Below are positions 10,707-21,700 of a DNA stretch of 64,000 nt, in pieces. A program made the translations under genes and the position numbers. Source of the stretch: Bicyclus anynana (taxonomy: Eukaryota > Arthropoda > Insecta > Lepidoptera > Nymphalidae); assembly GCF_947172395.1 (NCBI RefSeq), contig NC_069109.1:4382968-4446967 (forward strand), written 5' to 3'. The notes under the pieces were generated by a model that made no database searches, was not told the DNA's origin, and was given only the letters and a program-made list of their open reading frames with translations. Position 1 is the stretch's first letter. Every line of letters starts with the position of its first letter.

Positions 10707-11138
10707 ATGCAAACAAACGAAAACTTTGAATATTATTTTAATAAACACAAATCTTGGTACAAAGTTGATATTGATGGCTCATTTATAACTCAAAACTGTT
10801 CTAAACCAAAGAAAATGAAGAGAATAAAGATATTAGACAAAATGGTTTTGAAACCAAGAAGGAATAACTACGACAAGAAACCACAGAGTTTGCAGTTCCC
10901 GCACCAATTGACAGTAAAAGTGGCGGGAAGATTCGCCATCTTCATTTTCTTGGCATTATTCATTTATTGCATTTACGCTTTTTTAGGGGACGTAAAAATA
11001 GTAGAACAAATTGTGGTAGAGGGAGACGATACTAAACATTTGAATATACAGAAAGGTTCTGGTGTTTTCTATACAAAAATGGTTAACTTTATGGTAACAG
11101 GATATTATCTATGCTCCTTTCTTTGGTATCTAAATTGA
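10707..11138 (+). CDS. hypothetical single-pass membrane protein, 143 aa
   Basis: Single-exon ORF whose ATG is in AAAAAATGC context, with AATAAA at 11166-11171. The N-terminal ~70 residues are polar and Lys-rich (several KK and RR pairs). One strong hydrophobic segment (FAIFIFLALFIYCIYAFL) lies around residues 73-90, followed by an acidic stretch and a weaker hydrophobic C-terminus. There is no signal peptide, so type II or tail-type topology is possible. I do not recognise the family. The surrounding sequence is not a repeat seen elsewhere in the window, and coding length plus a well-placed poly(A) signal favour a real gene. See the in-frame upstream ORF at 10632. A retrocopy or young lineage-specific gene cannot be excluded. 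Confidence 0.5.
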   Translation: MQTNENFEYYFNKHKSWYKVDIDGSFITQNCSKPKKMKRIKILDKMVLKPRRNNYDKKPQSLQFPHQLTVKVAGRFAIFIFLALFIYCIYAFLGDVKIVEQIVVEGDDTKHLNIQKGSGVFYTKMVNFMVTGYYLCSFLWYLN

Positions 11139-11165
11139 TTTAATTAAATAATTTGATTTGTCAGA

Positions 11166-11171
11166 AATAAA
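11166..11171 (+). terminator. poly(A) signal after the 143-aa ORF
   Basis: AATAAA 28 bases after the stop codon of the 143-aa ORF. Confidence 0.5.
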
Positions 11172-11826
11172 GTACTACCTACACAACTCTTGTAATTTAA
11201 TTCTATCGCTAAGTGTTATTAATAATTGGGCATTTAAATTTTATTTTTAGGAGTAGACACTCCGTGGTACTATTTACATAAACAAATAAATAAAATTTAA
11301 GTAATTATAAAGACTCATACTGTATCATTCTCTGTTCTGTAGTATTATGCTGCATTTTCGATAAAAGCTTCCAAGCGACCTGATTTTTTCCAACATTTCA
11401 AAATATCAAAGAATTACACAAAATCTTAACAAATTAAAAGTATATAGGTACCTACCACATCAAACCATTTGTATCATAATGGTGAAATTCGCATGAAAAT
11501 CCGTTCATATTTTAGTTTATCGCATACAGACAGGAGGACTTCGTTCTATACTATGTATAGATCAGAAAACAGAAAACTTCAGAAGTGTGAAGGATCAAGC
11601 ATAGGAATGAAGCCGTTCAAATTACTCTTGGTGTAACTTCACGAACAAGCGATTTGTCACTGTGTATGGCATTGTGTGACGTGCTTAAACAGGTACAATT
11701 TTTGTGACGACGACGACTGAATGTGTCTTCTGGTGTTTTCTGTATACCGAGATGTATATAGCTAATGGTAGCAAAATGGTAGAATGTGTTAAATAAATGA
11801 AACAGTGAATAGTAAAAATATAAACT

Positions 11827-12654
11827 TTTATTACTTCGACCAATGTTAGTTTACAGTAACAATACAATATTATATACTTTGTAATGTAATTATATAGTTT
11901 GAAACAAATACATCAAAATAAGCTTTTGCGATTTTTCATCTTCAAAATATAACTCTTTACTGTTTATGCATTGAAGTATTAATTTTCAAAATAAGAAAAT
12001 CTACTTTTTCATTTCAAAATACAGACTTTTGGTAAACATAGAATACAGCTTCTGAGTTTTATAAAAGTTAAATGAGAAAATACGGAATACAATTAGAATA
12101 ATTCTACAGCGTAAATAACAAAAAAAAACTCTTGACTCAAAAAGGCTAGAACCCAGAGCCCATAACGCATTTATAAAATAAAATATTGTTTTAACCATAG
12201 ATATTTTTTACCACAGTAAAATAGTTCTTCAATCTGTGGTTTTAACATATTCAAATAACAAAAAATTTAACCTAGTTCGGACTAGTTTAGTATTTTAGTC
12301 GAGTACAAACGATTTTTTGTATTTTCCGCCTAAGAATCGTTCGTACTCGACTAAAATACTAAAATCTCTGTCTACAATTACAACGACATCTATGGGAGAA
12401 ATGTGATAACATTTAATTTTTATAAATTCATAAATGGCGCTCAAATGAACACAAATATTTCATCTATACCTATACAAAACAAAAGTCCAGCCAGTTACAC
12501 CATTTACTTATTTACTCGACAACAGCGAAACAAATTACAATGAAATTAAACTCCGCGCCACGAAACAAGTCCAGTAGACGCGGTGCTAATTGTCATTTGT
12601 AAATAATGTAATTTGTTAAGGTTTTAGCCGCGGGACTTTTTCATGATACGGAGT
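11827..12654 (-). other. probable 3' UTR of PAPLA1
   Basis: AT-rich, no interspersed repeat except a short MITE-end piece near 12220. Candidate signals on the minus strand: ATTAAA at 12412-12417 and AATAAA at 11827-11832. The end point is uncertain. Contains the long hairpin at 12286-12363. Confidence 0.35.
12286..12363. repeat. hairpin with 32-bp stem and 14-nt loop
   Basis: 12286-12317 pairs with 12332-12363. The core 27 bp (12288-12314 against 12335-12361) has one mismatch, which is A-C in the plus-strand RNA but G-U in the minus-strand RNA. Size and shape resemble a miRNA precursor or a minimal foldback element. It lies in the presumed 3' UTR of PAPLA1. Confidence 0.85.
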
Positions 12655-12707
12655 CTAGGTATAGTACGATGCAAACTTCATGACGTTTCGGAACATCGCG
12701 CGATAAG
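12655..12707 (-). CDS. PAPLA1: PAPLA1 terminal coding exon (inferred)
   Basis: Acceptor CTATTTCGCAG with a branch-like CTAAAAT upstream. Phase 1 entry gives AYRAMFRNVMKFASYYT then TAG. The exon and following bases are GC-richer than the surroundings. The 5.0-kb intron before it carries satellite and MITE DNA. An alternative last exon cannot be excluded. Confidence 0.45.
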
Positions 12708-15700
12708 CTGCGAAATAGAAGATTTTAGGTATCAAAGATAACGTAGGGGCGCGGCGGCATGGCATATCCCCATATAACAAACCTATGTTGGACTATATAA
12801 TACATAGTTGGGCAAGAAATTTTCGAATTGTTACTTATAGTGCATACCCCAGTTAAAAACCTTGTGCAGCTTATTTCGGAGACGTCATAATGATTGCATC
12901 TGATTACACAGACATACAGTGTCCATTGGTCAAGTAATTAAGTAGTTCAACGGATCAAGAAGTCCAGGATTCGAGATATTGAGTTTTTACTTCAGAATAT
13001 TTTGTTTTTACCTATATTATATATATTTTCATAAAAAATCCAGTTATAAGTTTTTCAAATTTATTTTCAATTGAACAGTAACTGCATAATCAATACAATT
13101 TTATTACAGCTATGCAGTTTAAATAAAAAATGTAATCAAACAAAATGTACAGTTAAAATTTCATTGTTTACTATTTTTTTTTACTTTTTGTCACAGTTCA
13201 ATGTCATAAAAACCTAATCATAACATTACAAAATAATTATATTTGTATATCTAAAATAATTTAACTTGGCACTTTTACACACACACACACACACAAACAC
13301 TGATTGTGTAGTATTGTAGTTATGAAACGAAAGACATGACGTCACACTGAAAAACGTAGACAGAGAAGTATTAAGATAGCAAGAAAGCGCCCATCGCATT
13401 CTGTCAAGAAAGTAAACATGTTAAGTTATGCGTGGACTATAAAAACTTATGCGTGGACTCTGTAAAAGTAAACGAAAAACGAATAATTATTCGTTTCGTA
13501 TTGAATACAATACGTACACAATACATAATGGAAAGCATCCTTGTATTCCTTCAAAAAAGAACAACTTATTCGTGGACACTGAAATACAAAATAAGTTGAT
13601 TTGATACGTAGACAGAGAAGTGAATAGACCGACAGAAAATATTCATCGCATTCTCTCAAAAACACAACAGAGATCAACTTACGTGTGGACTTAGCACAAC
13701 GATGATTTAATCAAGAATAAACGTATTTTGACTGTGAGTTAGAACTTGTTACAAAATTACAAGTACAGGTAATAGATAGTTCAATCCACGATGACGCCCC
13801 CACTCTTTTTTTGCAATCGCTTACAGTGCAAGTATGCAATGAAAACTGCAAGAATGTAAGTTCTATTACTACGCAACGAATAGCAATGTGTGCACACGCA
13901 CACAAAATTAAATCAAAATAAATTTCATATTTATCTACAAGTAAAAATAAAAAAAAAGACAAAGAGTGGGGAGCCTTCGTGAATTGAACTTACTATACTT
14001 ATAATTTGCAACAAGTTAGCTAAAAATAAATTGGTGAAAAAATTGTACAGTCCTGTATATCTTTTGACTTACAACAGCATGCCAATCAATTGTCTAATGA
14101 CTTCTCTGTCTACGCTGAAAAGTGCCTGAAAAGAATTTGCTGCATTCATCTACAGAATGAATGAATGTTTTAAAATGCCAAGTTTAAATAATTTAAATAC
14201 ACAAGTGGAAATAGTACATTTTCTATTTTATTATTATCAATAAAATAATTAAAGTATTATACAATAAAAAGAAATAAATAAAAATTTTAAATGAGGCTTT
14301 ATATAATTTATTAATAGTAATAATGTAACTTTAAATCAACAATAATTATGATTACAATCAAAACATGTAAAACAGTCATGCACCCTAAAGGGGGGAAGTG
14401 GGCAGATTTTTTTTTTTAAATTATTATATGGTCGTGGATACTTGTTCTTAAAGGATTTTTAGAAAAAAATATATAGAGATACATCGGCAACAGGGAACAT
14501 ATATTATGTATGTGATTTGAATTAATTATATTTTTCTTTGTATTTATCACAGATTAAAGAATAATATTCAAATACATCAAAAACTAATACATTCTCGAGT
14601 CAGTACGACACAAGGCTTTGCATCAGCAATTCTCAAATTATTATTCAAGAAAAATGGCGTCTGATGTTTTAACTATTTTAAAAACTGTTTACAAAAACTA
14701 AAGAAATAAGATGGAAATATTTTTAAAGGTTTGATTATTAGTCTAGATATTAATTTACGTAATTGTTGTTAGTTAAAGTTTTGAAATACAAATTAGGAAA
14801 CAAGTTTGTCACGGAGACGCGTGACATTTTTTTTGCGTTTCACCGGCTTTACCGCGCGCTTTTAAAGACTCATTCTGTATCATTCTTTAATCTGTGGTGT
14901 TTATATTCACAACATATTTTTTTTTCATTTGCTAAGTTTTAAATTATGAATTTTAATTAATGAAAAAAGTATAATCCCCCGGGAAATTGAATTATAGTGA
15001 AACATTCATCATGAATATTAACGACTCACCTGTATTTTAGTAGAAATTTTCTATTCTGTACAATTTGTACGTATAGAGCTCACCCTAACCACAAACCTAG
15101 TGACCGCCACTGTACTCTGCAGTCGAGGTCTCAATCAAAGAATTTGTCTATAACAGATAATTTTCATAAATACAAATATTCATTTCCAACTCCTTTACTT
15201 TGGACATATTTTTAAATATAGACAAACTAGCGGACGCCCGCGACTTCGAAAAAATCTTAAATCACATTTTAATTTTTTTATGAATTATGAACTAATTTTT
15301 AAAACTGTAACTCTAAAAATGAAGGACTTACAAACTTTCTGCCCCTATTTCATCCCCTTTCATTTTTATTTTAGGGTCAAAAAGTACCCTATGTTTTGCT
15401 CCAAGGTCCCATTTACCATTATATTAAAATTCATCTTGATCGGTTCAGCCGTTTATCCGTGAAAAGGTAACAGACAGACAGACAGACTTTCGCATTTATA
15501 ATATTAGTATAGATTTATTTCAATTGTTTGGCGATTGTGAAAACTTAACAAAACAGAAAAAATAATTTATCATCATCATTCATCTGTCACTTACGCCAAT
15601 TGTGACTAATACGACACTGATAACTAACAAGCAATTTGCGTCAATTATAAATACTTTTGGTGTAAGTTACACTAATGGTATTCACTACAACAATGTGGCA

Positions 15701-18700
15701 AGTAACACCAATGATGTCAGTTACGACATTCATCAGCCACTGCCTCGACTCAACACTTGCATCACTTACGCCAATATTGACTCGTACGACATAGATGACT
15801 AACAAGCAGTTTGCGTCAGTTATGAATACCTGTGGTGCACGTTACGCCAATGGTAGTCAATACAACAATGTGACATGATACACTAATGGTGTCAGTTACG
15901 ACATTCATAGGTCACCGCCACGACTCAACACTTGCATCACTTACGCCAATGTTGACTCATACGACATTGATAACTAACAAGCAATTTGCGTCAGTTATAA
16001 ATACTTTTGGTGTAAGTTACACCAATGGTATTCACTACAACAATGTGGCAAGTAACACCAATGGTGTCAGTTACGACATTCATCAGCCACTGCTTCGACT
16101 CAACACTTGCATCACTTACACCAATGTTGACTCATACGACATAGATGACTAACAAGCAGTTTGCGTCAGTTATGAATATCTTTGGTGTACGTTACGCCAA
16201 TGGTATTCATTACAACAGTGTGGCAAGTTACACCAATGGTGTCTGTTACGACATTCATCTACCACTGCCTCGATTCACCACTTGCATCACTTATGCCAAT
16301 GGTAACTAATACGACATTATTACTAAAAAGCAATTTGCGTCAGCTAAGCATACCATTGGTGTAAGTTACCCCAAGGTGTCAGTTACGACATTATTCTGCT
16401 ACTGCCTCCACTTGATACCTACGGCAATGTTGACTAATATGACATTGATGAATAACAAGTATTGTGCTTCTGTTACTAATACTTTTGGTGTGATTTACGC
16501 CAATGATACCCTTACAGTCACTTAAGCCAATGTTGACTAACACGCCATTTGCATCAGTTGCGTGGATTGGTGTCAGTTACATCAATAGTGCCAGTTACTT
16601 CAGTTGTGTCAGTAATATTACTTAAAAGTTTATACACCTAGTCATTTACACCAAATTGTGACTAACACGCCAATTGCACAAGATACGAGTACCTATCATT
16701 GGTGTCACTTACGCCAAAAGTGTCAGTTACGCTATTAGTTGGGTGTATGGTTTACAAATATAATAAGTATGGCGTAATTTTAATATGAAGTTTGTTGGAA
16801 ATTAACTAAAAATTAATCACGAAGCACCGCGGCTGGTCGACGGGGAGTCTGAAAAAAAAACACAAAATAAAAAAAAAAAATCAGAAAGTCAAAATATTAA
16901 AAGTCAAAACTTCCAATTGCACTAACTCACAATAGCTCACTTTATACTTTGTAATTAACTTTAAAACTAAGTTTAAGTTTGGATCGTGCTGCGATGCAAG
17001 AACCAGCTCATGACTAAGGGCCCCGTATGGGTTCGAAACTAGTCGGGCATACTCCGACCTAATATCACGTGAGTTTTAGTCGTGTTTCATAATCAATTAA
17101 TATGAATAACACTCACGATAGTTTAAATTTTAAAAAAAACTTTAAAACTTTTTTAATGTTGGGTTTTAAATATTACTAATTCTATTTAAGAATAAAAAAC
17201 TAAATTTTTCACAAATCCTGCAAAAACTGCATATATTATGACTGTATATATTTGTTACACTATTACGCCAAAGTATGGATTATTATTATTATTATTATCA
17301 ACCCATATTCGGCTCAATGCTGAGCTCGAGTCTCCTCTCAGAATGAGAGCTTAGGCCAATAGTCCACCACGCTGGCCCAATGCGGATTGGCAGACTTCAC
17401 ACACGCAGAGAATTAAGAAAATTCTCAGGTATGCAGGTTTCCTTACGATGTTTTCCTTCACCGATTGAGACACGTGATATTTAATTTCTTAAAATGCACA
17501 CAACTGAAAAGTTGGAGGTGCATGCCCCGGACCGGATTCGAACCTACACCCTCCGGAATCGGAGGCAGAGGTCATATCCATGACTCTTGCACGCAAAAAA
17601 TACTAAATGGATACATAATTTCTGCTAAATTTATGAGAAAATGAAACAAACGCGGACAAAGTCGTTAACATTAGCTAGTTAATAAAAAAAAAAATGGTTC
17701 CTCTTACCTGGCGATGACAAAGTGACGTAATCCTCCTGAAAATAAAAAATTCTGTTTAAAACATAAATTCACAAACAAATAATTATTTAATTAACTAATT
17801 GCCTCGTTTTTTTTTATTCTCTACAAGTTAGCCCTTGACCACAATCTCACCTGATGGTAAGTGATGATGCAATCTAAGAAACGGGCTAATTTCTTAGGAG
17901 AAGGATGAAAATCCACACCCCTCTCGGTTTCTACACGACATCGTACCGGAACGCTAAATCGCTTTGCGGTACGTCTTTGCCGGTAGGGTGATAACTAGCC
18001 ACGGCCGATGCCTCCCACCAGTCAGACCTGGACCAATTAAGAAAACTTCAATCGACTCAGACGGGGATCGAACCCAGGACCTCCGTCTTGCGCCAAGGTG
18101 TCAGTCGTTAGTCCAGTGGTTTGTCGAATCCTGGGCCGGGATATGTGAGACTAGCTGACGCCGCGCGGTTTTGCCCGCGTGGTTCCCGTTCCCGTAGTAA
18201 TACGGAGATAATATATAGCCTATAGCCTTTCTCGATAAATGACCTATCTAACACTGAAATAATTTTCCAAATCGGACCAGTAGTTCCTGAGATTAGCGCG
18301 TTCAAACAAACTCTTCAGTTTTATAATATTAGTATATATGATGATATGGTGGTGTTGTCGTACCGGTACTCTGCTCCTGTGCACGGTGAGCGTGCGTTGC
18401 GGTACGCTGCAGTCGGGCACCACGCCGATAGCGTTGTATATCTCTCGCAGCATCACCAGCATGGTGTCTTCAGACTCCCTGACATTACAGATTCTCATAT
18501 ATAATCTCAATCTTTTATTGTCAACCACAGAGTAAAGATCATACAGAATGAGTATTTACAAGCAGAGTGGTGAAGCCGGTGACACCCATAAAATAAAACG
18601 TCACGCGTCTCCTTGACATCCGAAAATACAAACATTATTCATAATTTGTATTTCAAGATACATCACTAACAACAATTACGTAAATTAATAATATAATAAA

Positions 18701-21700
18701 AAAATACTCCATCTTATTTCTTTAGTTTTTCTAAACAGTTTTTAAAATACAGTGTAAACATGTAACGTCACGTCAATCGATTTAACGTCAAACTCGCTAA
18801 AGCGTCAAAATCACATGGCTTTGATTGGTTTAGCTTGCTCTCCATACAATGATATACTCTATATTGCGTTACACCCACTCTCTATAACGACAATTAAGTC
18901 ATAAATAGTTTTTGCGGATTGGCAGACTTCATACACGTAGAGACGTGTCTACTAAAGCGTCAAAATCACATCGGCTTTGATTGGTTTAGCTTGCTTTCCA
19001 TACAACGACACACTCTATATAGCGTTACACCCACTCTCTATAACGACAATTAAGTCATAAAAAGTTTTGCGGATTGGCAGACTCCACACACGTAGACGCG
19101 TGTCTACTAAAGCGTCAAAATCACATCGGCTTTGATTGTTTTAGCTTGCTCTCCATACAATGATACATTTTATATAGCGTTACACCCACTCTCTATAACG
19201 ACAATTAAGTTATTTTGCGGATTGGCAGACTTCACACGTCTACGTCACTGCCAATCCGCATTGGGCCAGCGTGGTGGACTATTGGCCTAAACCGCTCTCA
19301 TTCTGAGAACAGACTCGAGCTCAGCAGCGATTTGCTGTGGTTGATGATGATGACGACATAGAGAGTAGTTTTTAACTTCACCCGTGAACCTGTGACACAT
19401 GTTGTGCCTCATATGCCTCATAACAAATATTATATATACAATGATACACTCTATATAGCGTTACACCCACTCTCTATAACGACAATTAAGTTATTTTGCG
19501 GATTCCAACAATCCACAAAATAACTTAAGACAATCCGCATTGGGCCAGCGTGGTGGACTATTGGCCTAAACCCTTCCCATTCTGAGAACAGACTCGAGCC
19601 GAGTATAAGTTGATGATGATGACGTCATAGAGAGTAGTTTTTAACTTCACCCGCGAACCTGTGACACGTGTTGTGCCTCATATGCCTCATAACTCACCAG
19701 TAACACACGTGACTGCTCATAGCGAACAGATATTCGTTGATCATCTCGAAGGGCGCCTCTTGCAGCACGTGGTCTATACGTCTACCACCGTTGAGTCGGC
19801 CCAGCATGTCTGGTGTTACCTGTTAAAAAAAGTAAAACCTAGATTTCACTTCCGATAGATTATACTATACCGAAAAATAACACGTTAAATTGTAATCAGT
19901 ATTTTCAGTCCACAATATGACGGCAGATTATAATATCACGAGTGAGATTGTAAATTAACGAAATTTACAATTTAACAGTTACATATTCAACTGTCTTGAG
20001 TTATCATTATTAGTTATTCTGGAAGTATTTTATTTGACTGACATATGTGTTTCATTCCTAACTCTATGGACACAGAACTGTCTGCTGTAAGGCCGACCAA
20101 TCAGGGTCAAGTTCGGACAGTTGACGTTTTAAGGTTGCAATTTAACGGTTTCACTTCCGATACATTATAATATACCGAAAAATAACACGTTAAATTGTAA
20201 TCAGTATTTTCAGTCCACAATATGACGGCAGATTATAATATCACGAGTGAGATTATAAATTAAAGAAATTTACAATTTAACGGTGACATATCCAACTGTC
20301 TTAAGTTATCATTATATATATATATATATATAAAAAAAATCTTTCTCACCTCATTTTCTTGTATTTGGTCTTCTTTGCTGCATTCGGCGTTCAATTGCTC
20401 TTTCTCCATTTCCTCTTCAACCACCTGAAAAAAATTTTGAAATAATTAGTTGTGTTTAGGATCCTTAGGATATTTAATACTAGCAGAAACTCTCCCTTAA
20501 ACCCGCGTAGTTCTCACCTTCGTGGGAATGCAGGGATAAAATATACCCCCTGATAATGTAAGCCACTGCACGTAATTAGCCATAGCAGCACTCGTGTTAC
20601 AATGGTTGTTCACTCTCTACTCCCTCATTCTCATAGACCGGTGAGAGATCAGACTGACGGCTTTATGTGCTCTCCGAGGCGAGAAAAATTCCAATAACGT
20701 ATTTTTTTTTGTTAACCTGACCCGGGATTCGAACCCTGGACCTCACTGTCTATAGCCGAACCAGCTTACCACGGGACCATAGAGACAGTTAGAGTATTAT
20801 GTATTAAATGTACCTATTTAACACTGTAAGAGTTTTTAAAATGAACCAGTAGTTCCTGAGATTAGCGATTATTGTTCAAGCAAACAAACAAACAAACTCT
20901 TCAGCTTTATAATATTAGTATAGATATAGTAGTAGTTTTTGACGGCCTCCGTGGCGCAGTGGTATGCGCGGTGGATTTACAAGAAGGAGATCCTGGGTTC
21001 GATCCCCGGCTGGGCCGATTGAGATTTTCTTAATCGGTCCAGGTCTGGCTGGTGGGAGGCTTCGGCCGTGGCTAGTTACCACCCTACCGGCAAAGACGTA
21101 CCGCCAAGCGATTTAGCGTTCCGGTACGATGTAGTGTAGAAACCGAAAGGGGTGTGGATTTTCATCCTCCTCCTAACAAGTTAGCCCGTTTCAATCTTAG
21201 ACTGCATAATCACTTACCATCAGGTTAGATTGTAGTTAAGGGCTAACTTGTAAAGAATAAAAAAAAAAAAATAGTGCAAACTTTGTTGAAAGCCGTGTGC
21301 ACGCCACTGGGTCTACTCACCTTCTCGAGATGCGTGTCAGGAGGAGGCTGCGTCTTCCACATGCTGGACCACGTGCTCTTGATGGACTCCAGCAGCTTCT
21401 GCTTGATGTCGGCGCCCACTCGCGCCATCGTGTCCTTCAGCTCTGGACAATGACGTCACAAATATAAAAAACTACAAAAATACAGTAATAAATACATAAT
21501 TATATACAGATGGAGCGCACGGAACACAAAAGTGTCGTAGCCGCTCCGAATACAAAATTCAAAAACGAATACATTCTAGAGTCAGTTCGACACGAACCGT
21601 CGCATCAGTAACTTTCAATATTATTAAAAAAATAAAAAAAAATATTTTAAAAATTGTCCACCAAAACTAAAGAAATAAGATCACTTTACTAATGAACATC

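Noticed and set aside
15060..15125. Alternative last exon for PAPLA1 (CTGCAG followed by EYSGGH and stop)
   Set aside because: Phase fits, but the acceptor has a poor pyrimidine tract and no poly(A) signal follows; the exon at 12655-12707 is better.
15602..16152. ORFs of 66 and 88 codons reading NTFGVSYTNGIHYNNVASNT
   Set aside because: They lie in the 175-bp satellite; the unit length is not a multiple of three, so the frame breaks at each unit. Not a gene.
20938..21010. tRNA gene candidates at SINE heads (also 44153, 45996, 47833, 53957, 56850)
   Set aside because: Box A and box B are present, but each is followed by a SINE body and A-rich tail, and the family is repeated; no complete cloverleaf seen.
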